Assembly (NCBI GenBank): GCA_001771815.1 | Contig: MEPU01000013.1 | Span: 532,424 to 596,423 of the forward strand | Reading direction: 5' to 3' | Length of the DNA stretch: 64,000 bases | Origin: Bdellovibrionales bacterium RIFCSPHIGHO2_01_FULL_40_29 | GTDB taxonomy: Bacteria > Bdellovibrionota > Bdellovibrionia > Bdellovibrionales > Bdellovibrionaceae | Shown: positions 8,955 to 18,839 of the stretch, one piece after another | How the letters are laid out: each line of letters begins with the position of its first letter | Numbering within the stretch: the first letter of the stretch is position 1 | Made by a program: the position numbers and the translations under genes | The notes under the pieces: generated by a model | Databases searched by the model: none | What the model was told of the DNA's origin: nothing | Seen by the model: only the letters and a program-made list of their open reading frames with translations

Positions 8955-9953
8955 TTATAGCGTAGCCTCTTTTTGAGTTTGATCCGAGTGATAACAAGCG
9001 ACCCGATGAATTCCGCGCAAATTTTCCAGATGGGGTTCTTTTTGTCGGCAAATATCCGTCATAAAGGAACATCGATCTTGAAATCGACAGCCCTGTGGCA
9101 GTTTATATAAATTTGGAACTAATCCTGGAATCGTTTGCAGAGTTTTTAATCGAGACCCTGTTTCAAAATGGGGAATTGATTTTAATAATCCCAATGTATA
9201 CGGATGGCGAGGTCGATAAAAAATATCTTCAACAGTTCCGTATTCGACAACTTTACCAGCGTACATAACCAGAACTTCTTGGCACATTTCTGCAACCACT
9301 CCTAAGTCATGAGTGATGAGAATCATACCAGCATTGAATTCTTTCTGTACTTTGCGCATCAGATCTAAAATCTGTGCTTGAATGGTCACATCAAGTGCCG
9401 TAGTGGGCTCGTCAGCAATTAAAAGTTGCGGATTGCAGCTCATCGCCATAGCAATCATCACGCGTTGGCGCATTCCGCCTGAAAGTTGATGGGGGTACTC
9501 ATCATAACGTTTGACCGGAGCTGGAATTCCAACAAGCGCCAGCATATCAATGGCTCGTTTTTTAACTTCGGCGTTCGAGAGATTTTTATTGTGTTGGGCT
9601 ATGGATTCGCTGACTTGATTACCGATGGTAAATACAGGGTTTAAAGAGGTCATAGGTTCTTGAAAAATCATGGCCATTTGATTTCCCAGAATTTCACGCA
9701 TTTGGGATTCTGATTTTTGTATCAAACTTTCATTTTTAAAAATCACGTCACCGGATTCGATGACTCCAGGTTTTTGAATCAAGCGCATCACGGACAATGC
9801 TGTTTGTGATTTTCCGCAGCCAGATTCACCAACAATACCTAAGGTTTGGCCTTTTTTGACATTAAAGCTGACGTCGTCGACAGGATAAATAACACCATCT
9901 TCGGTTCGGTACTTTGTGCGTAGATTTTTGACTTCAAGGATTAGATCTGACAT
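8955..9953 (-). CDS. Oligopeptide/dipeptide ABC transporter ATPase, DppD/OppD type
   Basis: 332 residues. Walker A is [12 protein letters not shown], the signature is [15 protein letters not shown], and Walker B is [12 protein letters not shown]. The C-terminal oligo_HPY region has [13 protein letters not shown] and the cysteine cluster [14 protein letters not shown], which in this family can hold a 4Fe-4S cluster. It is the partner of the downstream DppF-type ATPase, forming the usual heterodimer of ATPases. The permease subunits must be encoded elsewhere, because the upstream neighbour is a HAD phosphatase. Confidence 0.93.
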   Translation of the reverse strand: MSDLILEVKNLRTKYRTEDGVIYPVDDVSFNVKKGQTLGIVGESGCGKSQTALSVMRLIQKPGVIESGDVIFKNESLIQKSESQMREILGNQMAMIFQEPMTSLNPVFTIGNQVSESIAQHNKNLSNAEVKKRAIDMLALVGIPAPVKRYDEYPHQLSGGMRQRVMIAMAMSCNPQLLIADEPTTALDVTIQAQILDLMRKVQKEFNAGMILITHDLGVVAEMCQEVLVMYAGKVVEYGTVEDIFYRPRHPYTLGLLKSIPHFETGSRLKTLQTIPGLVPNLYKLPQGCRFQDRCSFMTDICRQKEPHLENLRGIHRVACYHSDQTQKEATL

Positions 9954-9999
9954 TCAGTACTTATACCCGAAAGTCGAAAGCCTCAGCAATCACAAAAAA

Positions 10000-10656
10000 T
10001 CAAATTAACGCCTTTAGATCATCAAATTTTTTTAAAATGTGATTTGGTTGATAAATAGCAAGTTCATGGGGCTGTGAGTACCCATAGTGCACGGCTACTT
10101 TAAGGGTGCCAGCCGCTGTGGCAGACAGCATATCCGGGCGACCATCCCCGATCATCCAGGTATTTTGAGGCCTTACAGAGGCTTTTTCCATAACGTGGAT
10201 CAAAGGCAGCGGCGAGGGTTTTCTTTCGCTCAACGAATCGCCGCCGATAACAGCAACCCAATTCAAGTGATGCAGATTAAAGTATTCTAAAACTTGATGG
10301 GTGGGATGGATGCTTTTATTTGTGACGATGGCCTTGGGGCCTTTATAAGTGTGTAAAAATTCAGATACGCCAGGATAGAGTTTTGTGTGATCAATCAAGT
10401 TGTGCTCGTAGATTTTTAAAAACTCGTCGACACGATTTTCATTTTCTGGCGAATCAATATGAAATTCTGGAAAAAAATCATTCACCAATTTATTTAACCC
10501 ATCACCAATATGAGAAGTCAGCGTTGGTAAATCCACAAGTTGTCGTCCGTAGAGAGCCAGCATTTTATTAAGGGCGACATGAATATCTTGAGCCGAGTCA
10601 ATTAAAGTGCCGTCTAAATCAAAAATCAGAAGTGGTAAATTTTTATCAAAAGTCAT
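10000..10656 (-). CDS. HAD-superfamily hydrolase, phosphoglycolate phosphatase-like
   Basis: 218 residues. HAD motif I is FDLDGTLIDS (Asp13 nucleophile, Asp15 acid/base), motif II is IVTNKS, the motif III region is ERKPSPLPL, and motif IV is MIGDGRPDM. The C1-type helical cap resembles Gph, which removes 2-phosphoglycolate. Substrate is inferred only from overall similarity, and other phosphate esters are possible. It is divergent from the O-methyltransferase gene with 11 nt between the starts. Confidence 0.87.
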   Translation of the reverse strand: MTFDKNLPLLIFDLDGTLIDSAQDIHVALNKMLALYGRQLVDLPTLTSHIGDGLNKLVNDFFPEFHIDSPENENRVDEFLKIYEHNLIDHTKLYPGVSEFLHTYKGPKAIVTNKSIHPTHQVLEYFNLHHLNWVAVIGGDSLSERKPSPLPLIHVMEKASVRPQNTWMIGDGRPDMLSATAAGTLKVAVHYGYSQPHELAIYQPNHILKKFDDLKALI

Positions 10657-10667
10657 AGGATCTAATT

Positions 10668-11312
10668 ATGAGAAAACAAAATCCAAAAAGCTATGAATAT
10701 ATCGAATCTTTGCTGCCTACTGAAAATGAAAGTATGTTGAAATCCAGGCGGGGTGCTGAATCGTTAGGACTTGGTGGAATATCTATTTCTGCAGCCGAAG
10801 GATCATTGGTGCAATTTTTGGTTGGTATCAGTGGAGCTAAAAAGGCGATTGAGATTGGAACTTTAACAGGATTATCTGCTCAGTATATTTTAAAAGCACT
10901 CAGCCCCGATGGCCAACTTTGGACGTTGGAAAAATCAAAACAACATGCTGATTTAGCTGCCGACGCCGTCAATGATAAGCGCTGTCATATTGTTGTCGGA
11001 GACGCCCAAGAAAAGTTATCCGAGTTGGTATCCAAGGGTCCGTTTGATGCCATATTTATTGATGGCAATAAGGCGGCGTATCTTAATTATTTCAACTGGG
11101 CGGTTGAAAATATTGCCATAGGTGGAGTGATCGTCGCGGATAATGTTTTTTTAGCAGGGGCTGTTTGGGGTGATCAAAGCCAGCAAAAGTTTAATGAAAA
11201 ACAAGTTGATGTTGTTCGTCGTATGAATTTAAAAGCTTTTTCGACTGAAGCTTTGGTGTCTACAATTATTCCGACTGAAGAAGGCCTGTTGATTTGTCGA
11301 AGAGTGAAGTGA
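10668..11312 (+). CDS. SAM-dependent O-methyltransferase (class I, COMT/YrrM-like)
   Basis: 214 residues. SAM motif I is AIEIGTLTGLSA (about 60-71). Metal and SAM contacts are seen in FDAIFIDGNKAAY and GGVIVADNVFLAGAVW (the D..DN pattern of cation-dependent O-methyltransferases). The family methylates hydroxyls of catechols, tRNA hydroxyuridines (TrmR) or small metabolites. TrmR activity is possible but not decidable from sequence. It is followed by a 119-nt gap before the next gene. Confidence 0.88.
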   Translation: MRKQNPKSYEYIESLLPTENESMLKSRRGAESLGLGGISISAAEGSLVQFLVGISGAKKAIEIGTLTGLSAQYILKALSPDGQLWTLEKSKQHADLAADAVNDKRCHIVVGDAQEKLSELVSKGPFDAIFIDGNKAAYLNYFNWAVENIAIGGVIVADNVFLAGAVWGDQSQQKFNEKQVDVVRRMNLKAFSTEALVSTIIPTEEGLLICRRVK

Positions 11313-11431
11313 GTCTCATTTTGAGATAATAACCTAAATTGTCGTCCTGATCGAAGTATTGACACCATGAGTGATTCTATTCGAGTTGGGAATCATTTTA
11401 TTGAGCGGCGATCTTGCATTTAAAGATCCTT

Positions 11432-13456
11432 ATGGGATTAAGACACGTCATTTTATCAGGCTGTGCATTTATGATAACGTTATTTATGACGTTATCAGCG
11501 ACGGCCTATGAATCGGATTCACATTTCGATATGATGTACCATCTATCTCGGGCGGCTGGTATTGCCGATGGGACTGCAAAGTTTTTAGCACTTGCAAATC
11601 AACATATTGACGAAAAAATTATTAGCTCTCCGATGCTGGTTTCTGTTCAGAGACAACTGTTTCACTTTCCTGGTGATATTGAAAAAGTGAATATTGAAGG
11701 TCATGGTATTATAAGTTTACCTGCGAAAATGTTTAAATCCAAATTGGCGTTGGCCGAAAGAAACTCAGCTATCGGTAATTATATGATCTATTTAGGATTA
11801 GTCCGTGGTGATTTGATGCTGGTGGGCCTAGGAATGCATGTTAAAATGGATACCTATGGACATGCTGGATTTTCGAATATTGCGGGACACGTTGTAGATG
11901 GTCACAATCCAGATCGTGCCTTTTTAGAAGCTACAAAATATGAGGATATGATTCGTTCTCTTATTCAAGGATTAGTGGCCGTTCGTAAGTTGCTACCCAG
12001 AGAAGCCGTTGATAAAGAATCAGCACTGCAATTTTTAAATAAATGGGCTCCCAAGACACATTTGAAGCGCGAATTGACGATGGCAGACATGGATGGACCA
12101 CAAGCCGCAACACTTATTTCAGGGGTTGTCGTTGCAGATGACAACATGCTTGGTATTTACCGCGAAGATATTTTTAAAAAATTCGAGTACAAGAAATTTG
12201 CTTTAAAGCAAGTATATGAAAAATTCAAACGCTCTGGTGAAATCAATTCAAAATTATCATTCGAAGAATTATTCCCAGATCGATTGTTGCAAAATCGCCG
12301 TATGGAAGCCAAAGATGTCTTGAAATATGTAATCATATCGACATCTGATGCTGAATTTCTTAAAGCTGAAGGTGGAAAAGAAATTTTTAATCTGCAAAAA
12401 CTATTTGGCTACCAGTCGTCCGATATTTTTTTTCGCAAGTTCAAAGTTGAAATCGAACGCGCTGAATTTCGGTTGCGAGAAATGTATCATTTGGAAGCCT
12501 CAATTATTGAGGAAGAACGAGCTTATGAAAAAAAAGCATCTGAATTTCAGTCCTATATCGAATCGGGCCGAGACAAAGAATTATATGCGGGAAATCAATT
12601 GCAAGAACTGCGTGAGGAACGTCAACGAATTGATATTAAAACCGAGCGTTTGAACTCTGAAAAATTAGACTTGCTGTCTGGGGCCGAATCGCTGTCTTTG
12701 AATTATGAAATCGGCAGCGAAGACTACATCCGTGTTCGGGTTCGCGAGATTGCGGAGAATCGCAATGCCGAAGAAATTTCAATCAAGTTATTCAAAGATC
12801 TCATACCCATGCGCCGGACAGAATATATTAAGCAAAATTTTGAAGGTAAACCAGACACTCGAAACTTCGAAACGGAATATAAATCTGAAGCTCATCGATT
12901 GGCTCGAATTAAAAACTGGGGCGTTAATTTTTTGCATTTGCGGTCAGAAAAAGAAGATATTGTTCAGATGGTGCATGTTAACCCTGTTGAATCTGGCTTC
13001 GTTCGATTTTTAACTCATGCAATCACAAAATTTCGAGTGATGATGCGAAACAGTTCAACGCCCGCCCAAGTGGAAGAGTGGAAAACTCTGGCGCAAAAAT
13101 CGGCAGCAGAGTATTTGGATCTAGATATGCGACTAGCACCTGCCGAAAATGCAGAACGTTTGCGATTAGATCGTCGTAATAGGCGAGATGCTTTTTTCAA
13201 ATTATTTTCCTATGTGGGACCAGCGATGTTTCCATGGTTAACCGGGAATATCAGTGGATACTCCTATGTGAAAAAAATAGTTCTTAAGGCTAAGCTTCAC
13301 GCCAAAGACTACGAGGTCGAGAATTTAGATCTGGCCGTTGCTGAAGGCAGATACAGCGCTGATTTTTTGAGTTCTAAAAAATCAAAAAAAGCATTTGATT
13401 TGATTCGACGATTTGAACAGTCTGCAGTTTTGCAGTGCACACGTCTATTTAACTAG
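11432..13456 (+). CDS. Secreted protein with zinc phospholipase C/DUF6765-like N-terminal domain
   Basis: About 674 residues from the ATG at 11432; a TTG at 11414 is in frame. After a signal peptide (MITLFMTLSATAYES), His-rich segments appear: DSHFDMMYHLSRAAG, ANQHID, LFHFPG, GMHVKMDTYGHAGF and AGHVVDGHNPDRAF. This spacing of His and Asp resembles the DUF6765 group of zinc-binding, phospholipase C-like helical proteins. The assignment is by eye and moderate. The C-terminal half is long, charged and helical (residues about 260-500), probably partly coiled coil. It is convergent with the alpha/beta hydrolase gene, overlapping it by 12 nt. Confidence 0.65.
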   Translation: MGLRHVILSGCAFMITLFMTLSATAYESDSHFDMMYHLSRAAGIADGTAKFLALANQHIDEKIISSPMLVSVQRQLFHFPGDIEKVNIEGHGIISLPAKMFKSKLALAERNSAIGNYMIYLGLVRGDLMLVGLGMHVKMDTYGHAGFSNIAGHVVDGHNPDRAFLEATKYEDMIRSLIQGLVAVRKLLPREAVDKESALQFLNKWAPKTHLKRELTMADMDGPQAATLISGVVVADDNMLGIYREDIFKKFEYKKFALKQVYEKFKRSGEINSKLSFEELFPDRLLQNRRMEAKDVLKYVIISTSDAEFLKAEGGKEIFNLQKLFGYQSSDIFFRKFKVEIERAEFRLREMYHLEASIIEEERAYEKKASEFQSYIESGRDKELYAGNQLQELREERQRIDIKTERLNSEKLDLLSGAESLSLNYEIGSEDYIRVRVREIAENRNAEEISIKLFKDLIPMRRTEYIKQNFEGKPDTRNFETEYKSEAHRLARIKNWGVNFLHLRSEKEDIVQMVHVNPVESGFVRFLTHAITKFRVMMRNSSTPAQVEEWKTLAQKSAAEYLDLDMRLAPAENAERLRLDRRNRRDAFFKLFSYVGPAMFPWLTGNISGYSYVKKIVLKAKLHAKDYEVENLDLAVAEGRYSADFLSSKKSKKAFDLIRRFEQSAVLQCTRLFN

Positions 13457-14188
13457 ATTTTCTAAGAAATTTTTTACAGCGGGTTTATAGTCTTCGGGAA
13501 AATCCCGAAGTCCTGTGAGATGGCCGGCTTCGGGCAGACTGAGCTTTTGCCAATTGAGATTCTTGCAGGGCTCAAAACACAAATCTATATCTTTGGGTTT
13601 GATCAAGGGATCTTTCCAACCGCGAATACTCAGAACAGGAAAATGATTCGGCAATTGCCTGAGATCATGGTGAATGTCTTTGTGAAGGGCTTTGCTCCAG
13701 CCATAGGCCAAAAGCGGTGTTGCCAGTAAACGTAAAGGCAAAAAACGAATAGGCATCGAGTGCGTATACAAGTTGTAAGCGGAATTGATAAATTTCAAGG
13801 ATGGGCCACTGTCGCAAATCAGTCCAATAACATCTAATGGTTTTCGCCGGGCCATGGCTTCCATGGCACAGGCCGAAACATTTGAAAATGCAAAAATAAT
13901 TTTTTGTGGATAGGCCGCATGTAAATTTAAATGCTCTTCGATTTGATCGGCTAACGCATGTTTCATTCCAAATTTTTGAGACACATAAGAATAGGGTAAG
14001 CCATAGTGATCTTTGACGCTGTCTTTGAGATTAAACACATAGGCATCAAATCCCAAACTATTCACAAGCTTCACATGGCGAAGAAGTGCTTTTTTGTGCC
14101 CCCGATAAAAATGAACAAAGAAAATCAAAGCATCATACTTTTTATGGGATGCTTTGATTAATTGTCCATGATCAGGATAGTCGGTCAT
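13445..14188 (-). CDS. Alpha/beta-hydrolase-fold protein
   Basis: 247 residues. The core starts ALIFFVHFYRGHKK, with the oxyanion-type strand and turn. The nucleophile elbow is FSNVSAC, a variant of GxSxG. The acid is probably in WKDPLI and the catalytic His in EAGHLTG, so a Ser-Asp-His triad is plausible. Esterase, lipase or thioesterase function cannot be separated. The ATG overlaps the pyruvate dehydrogenase E1 stop by one base (TGATG), so translation is coupled to that enzyme. The 3' end overlaps the convergent gene at 11432. Confidence 0.78.
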   Translation of the reverse strand: MTDYPDHGQLIKASHKKYDALIFFVHFYRGHKKALLRHVKLVNSLGFDAYVFNLKDSVKDHYGLPYSYVSQKFGMKHALADQIEEHLNLHAAYPQKIIFAFSNVSACAMEAMARRKPLDVIGLICDSGPSLKFINSAYNLYTHSMPIRFLPLRLLATPLLAYGWSKALHKDIHHDLRQLPNHFPVLSIRGWKDPLIKPKDIDLCFEPCKNLNWQKLSLPEAGHLTGLRDFPEDYKPAVKNFLENLVK

Positions 14189-17001
14189 CAGTGCTTATGA
14201 CTTTGGCTTTTTGTTGGCCAAAGCTCAGTCCAATGCGGAGGCTGTCCCGAAGTTGTTTCGGATTGGGTGACTTCATCTAATGCAGTCTTTGTGACCATAA
14301 CTTTTTCAAGTGCTGTTTCTGATAAGGCTTTACCGCAGGCATCCTGGATAGCTTCGGCATCGATACTGTGAAAATGATAAATCTCTGAAGGTCTGCCACA
14401 TTTTGAATGTTTACGAACGGCACAGCTTTCTTGGCGAACGCCAACAATGGAACCTAAATTATCCAATAGCCCCGCTTCACCGTCGTGAACGCTGACAATT
14501 GGAATGCGACGACCCGAAACAGTCATCAGATCGGTTGATCCCACTTCGCCTGATTTATTCAGGTACAAATTGGGATTAATTCCCAATTCTGTTCGCAAGT
14601 AATGGTAGTCATTTTCATGAGCCAATATTCCACACAGAAGATCTGACGATGTGACAGCAATCACATTGGCATAAATTCCGCGAGTGAGTAAATACTCGGA
14701 GGCCTTAATGGCTTCGGCAACCATGGCTCCCATTCCAAAAATATTAACCACATTGTCACCAGGTTCGTATCCCGCATAACCACGATAATCAATCAGGTGA
14801 TAAGCGCCTTTTAAAACTTCGTCGCGAATTTGAGTTAAAATTTCAGATTCGCTGACAGAGGCTATGTCTTCTTCGTTGGTGGCGCCGTTGATTGGAAACT
14901 CAGCGCGAGACAAGGGGACGGTGGTATCTGTTTTAAAGCGAGATTGTTTGGTTAAAAATTTCATCATGTCTTTTTGTTCAATACCACGAGTGACCAAACG
15001 CAAAAGCGTTCCGCAGCGACCGGCATTATCATTTAATACATGACGTTTCATGGTGTCTGATAAAATCCAATCCACTTCGATGCAGTAGAACGGCTCCCAA
15101 GTGATTTGATTTGGAATTTGAAAATCAGATTTCCAACCGTGCTGCGCGCCTTCCGGTGAAAGCGTCACGCCGGATGGGGTTCCAACGCAGATGAAGCTGG
15201 ATTTCCAATAAAGATTGTAAAAATACTGATCCAAAGCGCGCTTGATAAAGAAATCATAAACCGTCATTAATGGCATAATCGGAACGCCAATAATATCGCG
15301 CATTTTTCCAAATGAACCCACGCAAGACATCACATTGCCTTCAGCAATTTCAAATCGCAAGAAGCGATCGGAAACATCTTCGCCAGGAACTAAATCGGGA
15401 AGCTTATTGTCTTTAACTCCGAGATCCGTTTCTAAATCCGCAACAACCGGAGCTCCAAAAATTTTACCGTCCATAGCGGGATTTAAATTTGTAGATGTTC
15501 CAACATCGGGTGCCATTGTCATGAAAAGCTCGCCAGGAATTTTCCATTTTTTCTCGAGCTCAACTGTTATTTTACCTGAATCCGAGTTGGCAATACGTGT
15601 GAGTTTTGCAGTGAGCTGACCCAGCATCCACTGGGTGTGGGGATAGCTGGCCATTTTTGTATTGATATCTAATTTTTCAGGAATCCCACCAGCTTTTTCA
15701 ATTTCAGCTGTAAAGAATTTAATATTTTTTTCTTTAATAGAGTTTTGTTCTTTGAATTCAGATAAGAGCTTGTCGCCACGATCTTTTAAAAATTTACCTT
15801 CATTTGATTTTGCATCAAAATTTGCAAAAAGAATTTCGCCTTTTAATCCTTGTTTTGCGCGTAATTCTTCGATTTCTTCGGCAGAGGTCAGCGCCGAGTG
15901 ATTACCCGGAGCGGCAGCCATTTTTAATCCCCAACCTTTTAAAGTGTGGGCGATAATGATTGTGGGTTTTCGTTTTGATTCTTTGGATTTTAACATGGCC
16001 TCTGCAAGTAGAATCATGTCGTGACCACCGAAATCTCGGAATGAATCATAAAGCTCTTGATCCGTAACGCTTTCAATAAATTTTTTCATGGTCGGGTGTT
16101 CTTTGACGATTCCTTTTTTTAAGGCCTTCATGTCTTGCACAAGTAAAAGCGCTTGCAGCTCATAGTCTTGCAATTCGTTTTCTAAGAAATTTTTAAAAAC
16201 GTCGCCACCGGGTTTTTTAAATAAAGCCTGACGTTTGGCTCCGTGCCGAACTTGGATAACTTCCCAACCGTTGGCGGCCATGGTGCGTTCGATGCGAAGG
16301 GCATCGGTACCATGCATTTGTTTTTCGTTGATGATGCGGTGGCCATCAAGGGATTGGCGATTGTAGTCGACAATCCAAGTCAGGTTTCCAATTTCACGAT
16401 CAGCAAAATCGGGAACAGCTTCATACATCGAGCCTTCGCGAAATTCAGAATCACCAGTCAGCGCCCAAAAATGGGCTTCAGGAATATTGTAGTTATGTTC
16501 TTTTGCAAATCGATACGCTAAAGCCAGATAGCCCGCTTGAACTGGTGGGATGCCAACAGTTCCTGAAGGGAAAAAATTGTGGTGATCAGAATCATAAGCG
16601 GAATGGTACGATTGAAATACAGGTTCGCCATTTTTTGAATATTTACGCAAGCCCATCATGGCCGTATTTTTTTGATCTTCTGTTAATTTTGAAAAATCAG
16701 GATTTAAAAATAAATCCAATAAATAATTATAGGAGTGATCTGTTGGTGAGGCATGGGGTTTGTTGGCGATATGATCAAAACCCGTTTTCACTAATAAATG
16801 AAGCGCGCCCATTATGTGCAAAGCGCTGGCGCTGCCGGCGGCATGACCGCCAATTTTGGGATCACCTTTTTCTTTATCGGCGCGGATGTTGGCTTGATAA
16901 ATCATTTGCGTCGCGAAGTAATGCGCACGGCGCGCAATGGATTCTAAAGTTTCGCGATTGGTCTCTTTGAGGGCATTAACAGGGGTGGTTTTCATGGACA
17001 C
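14188..17001 (-). CDS. Pyruvate dehydrogenase E1 component, homodimeric AceE-type
   Basis: 937 residues, close to E. coli AceE (887) with some extra length. It should decarboxylate pyruvate with thiamine diphosphate and pass the acetyl group to E2 lipoyl domains. The ThDP/Mg motif begins GDSEFREGSMYE (GDS at 183-185) and closes with Asn214 in VDYNRQSLDG, followed by the AceE-like IINEKQMHG region. His residues in SYHSAYDSDHHNF and GGHAAGSAS match catalytic loops. The start is GTG at 17001 with GGAG 6 nt upstream; an ATG lies at 16995. No E2 or E3 gene is nearby. A related transketolase-like 2-oxoacid dehydrogenase is the alternative. Confidence 0.85.
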   Translation of the reverse strand: MSMKTTPVNALKETNRETLESIARRAHYFATQMIYQANIRADKEKGDPKIGGHAAGSASALHIMGALHLLVKTGFDHIANKPHASPTDHSYNYLLDLFLNPDFSKLTEDQKNTAMMGLRKYSKNGEPVFQSYHSAYDSDHHNFFPSGTVGIPPVQAGYLALAYRFAKEHNYNIPEAHFWALTGDSEFREGSMYEAVPDFADREIGNLTWIVDYNRQSLDGHRIINEKQMHGTDALRIERTMAANGWEVIQVRHGAKRQALFKKPGGDVFKNFLENELQDYELQALLLVQDMKALKKGIVKEHPTMKKFIESVTDQELYDSFRDFGGHDMILLAEAMLKSKESKRKPTIIIAHTLKGWGLKMAAAPGNHSALTSAEEIEELRAKQGLKGEILFANFDAKSNEGKFLKDRGDKLLSEFKEQNSIKEKNIKFFTAEIEKAGGIPEKLDINTKMASYPHTQWMLGQLTAKLTRIANSDSGKITVELEKKWKIPGELFMTMAPDVGTSTNLNPAMDGKIFGAPVVADLETDLGVKDNKLPDLVPGEDVSDRFLRFEIAEGNVMSCVGSFGKMRDIIGVPIMPLMTVYDFFIKRALDQYFYNLYWKSSFICVGTPSGVTLSPEGAQHGWKSDFQIPNQITWEPFYCIEVDWILSDTMKRHVLNDNAGRCGTLLRLVTRGIEQKDMMKFLTKQSRFKTDTTVPLSRAEFPINGATNEEDIASVSESEILTQIRDEVLKGAYHLIDYRGYAGYEPGDNVVNIFGMGAMVAEAIKASEYLLTRGIYANVIAVTSSDLLCGILAHENDYHYLRTELGINPNLYLNKSGEVGSTDLMTVSGRRIPIVSVHDGEAGLLDNLGSIVGVRQESCAVRKHSKCGRPSEIYHFHSIDAEAIQDACGKALSETALEKVMVTKTALDEVTQSETTSGQPPHWTELWPTKSQSHKH

Positions 17002-17056
17002 GGGGGTCTCCTCTTTTTAGCCTGATTTTAGAGTAAAGACTTTAGTATTTTGGGGA

Positions 17057-17938
17057 TTAACTTTCAATGACAAAATCCCAGCGGATTTTGACGGTACCGT
17101 CAGATTCAATAATCCCTTTAGGAGGGTTAGGAAACGGTGCGGCTGCGCGAAAAGCTTCAACGGCCGCGTCATCTAAGTCGCGAAATCCTGACTCTCCGAT
17201 GACTTGAACCTTCATTAAAGTGCCCTTGTTATCCAGAATAATCACTAAACGGGTGATTTTGTCGGCCTCGGAGGCAATTGTTCGATCGCGGCGAATAATC
17301 TTTGCGAACTTTTCTCGAACTTTTGGCTGCCACCACTGATTTAATTGGATGCGCATGCGGTGATAGTATCCGTAATACTTGTATTCTTTCGTATTGAGTT
17401 TTGTGACCAAGCTTTCATCCACATTGGCTAAATGATCATTTGTGGTGGGCGTGCTTCCCGGACCAGTTGCGGCTTGCTCTTTGGAAAACTTTTTAAGTTC
17501 TCGGGCCATGTCTTGTTTTACTAAAGTGGCATAGGGATCAAAATCTTGATCAAATAATTTGGAATTTGTTGGTTTTGGTTTCACGGCTTTTTGGGCCTGT
17601 TGCGCCGATTTATTCTCGGAGCCAGGCTTTGTAGCATTCGTAAAAGTTTCTCCGCGTTTTGCTTTTGTTTCTTTGGCGACAGCATTATTTTTTTCACCGT
17701 AAAATTTGGCATTCACAGTGATCTGTTCATTGGCATCTGATTGGACGATTACTTTCGAATCTTCTTTGTCTTGCAGCAGACGAATTTCTTCCGGAGTCAG
17801 TAGCGAAATTTCAACAGCGGATTCCGGGGTGCTCGAAGGAATTTTCAAAGTGCTGATGGCAAACAAAAGAAGAAAGAAAACGACGTGAAACGTGATGGAA
17901 GTGAGCACATACGTTATGAATCTCGATCTACTTTTCAT
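17057..17938 (-). CDS. TonB-like/TolA-like energy transducer with TonB C-terminal domain
   Basis: 293 residues. A single N-terminal membrane anchor (about 10-28) is followed by a long charged periplasmic region rich in Lys, Ala and Thr. The C-terminal TonB domain (about 200-293) includes MRIQLNQWWQPKVRE, LVIILDNKGTLMKVQVIGESGF, LDDAAVEAFRAAAPFPNPPKG and a final IRWDFVIES. Such proteins transmit proton-motive force from ExbB/ExbD- or TolQ/TolR-type motors to the outer membrane. No motor genes are adjacent. It is transcribed just upstream of the E1 gene, 55 nt away, and diverges from the PP2C gene. Confidence 0.87.
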   Translation of the reverse strand: MKSRSRFITYVLTSITFHVVFFLLLFAISTLKIPSSTPESAVEISLLTPEEIRLLQDKEDSKVIVQSDANEQITVNAKFYGEKNNAVAKETKAKRGETFTNATKPGSENKSAQQAQKAVKPKPTNSKLFDQDFDPYATLVKQDMARELKKFSKEQAATGPGSTPTTNDHLANVDESLVTKLNTKEYKYYGYYHRMRIQLNQWWQPKVREKFAKIIRRDRTIASEADKITRLVIILDNKGTLMKVQVIGESGFRDLDDAAVEAFRAAAPFPNPPKGIIESDGTVKIRWDFVIES

Positions 17939-18101
17939 GATAGTGATTCCTTTACCACTAGACTATCGGAGGTTAGACAGTTGATATGAAGGTTTAGGTG
18001 AGTGGTTTTTAGAAAGTATTTTGACAATTAGACGGAGGTCCAGTCACCCCCATCGGTCTGCTGTTTGACTTGGCGAATTCAGCCAGCGAGAATGTTTAAT
18101 A

Positions 18102-18827
18102 ATGAGATTTCAATCGTGGTGTTTAACAGACAAAGGTTTAAAGCGTGAAGGCAATCAAGATTCATTTTTGATTGATGAGCGCCTGGGTTTGTTCATCGTT
18201 GCTGATGGGGTCGGTGGTCATCAAGGCGGAGAAGTGGCATCTGCGTTAGCGGTTGAAACAGTCCGCGAAGTTGTGGGCCATCCGAAAGCACATAAATTCA
18301 CAGCCAAAGAAGTTTTGTATCAAGCCTTTGAAGAGGCCAGCCATCGTATTTTTGATCGCGCCACTGCCGAATTAAAACTCAATGGCATGGGAACGACCAT
18401 GGTTATGGGACTGATACGTGACAAAAAATTATATATCGCTAACGTCGGAGACAGTCGTTGCTATCTGTACCGCAAACCTTATATCTGGCAGGTGACAGAA
18501 GATCATTCTTTGATCAATGAACAAATTCGATTGGGTCTTTTAACCGAAGAGCAGGCACATAAAACGGTTGGCAAAAATGTAATCACTCGCAGTGTGGGTT
18601 TTGAACGTGATGTCTTTCCGGATGTTCTAGAACGAGAGGTCTCGAGCGGAGATATCTTTTTGTTTTGTTCGGATGGTCTGTCAGGAATGGTGACCGATCC
18701 GTTGATATGTCAGATTTTTAACCAAACTCCGGTTGATAAAGTAACACCAAAAATGATTGAGCAAGCCTTGGAGCATGGTGGAGATGATAACGTGACAGTT
18801 CTTGTCCTTCACTTTCAAGACGTGTAG
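18102..18827 (+). CDS. PP2C-family serine/threonine protein phosphatase
   Basis: 241 residues, cytoplasmic. PP2C metal-binding motifs are EGNQDSF (Asp20), VADGVGGHQGG (Asp35, Gly36), NVGDSRCYL, FCSDGLSGMV and GGDDNVTVLV, covering all the usual aspartates for the binuclear Mn/Mg centre. It should dephosphorylate Ser/Thr phosphoproteins. No Hanks-type kinase is seen beside it. The M23 peptidase gene starts 12 nt after its stop, so the two are likely one operon, which could tie cell-wall hydrolysis to protein phosphorylation. Confidence 0.94.
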   Translation: MRFQSWCLTDKGLKREGNQDSFLIDERLGLFIVADGVGGHQGGEVASALAVETVREVVGHPKAHKFTAKEVLYQAFEEASHRIFDRATAELKLNGMGTTMVMGLIRDKKLYIANVGDSRCYLYRKPYIWQVTEDHSLINEQIRLGLLTEEQAHKTVGKNVITRSVGFERDVFPDVLEREVSSGDIFLFCSDGLSGMVTDPLICQIFNQTPVDKVTPKMIEQALEHGGDDNVTVLVLHFQDV

Positions 18828-18839
18828 GGTAGAGCACTC

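Noticed and set aside
12348..13013. Alternative plus-strand frames of about 100 codons within the 11432 gene
   Set aside because: Out of frame with the real gene, Lys/Asn/Phe-rich and without ribosome-binding sites; produced by AT-rich composition.
15335..16970. Plus-strand open frames across the pyruvate dehydrogenase gene
   Set aside because: They lie wholly inside a well-supported 937-codon gene on the other strand and show no domain, start signal or separate context.
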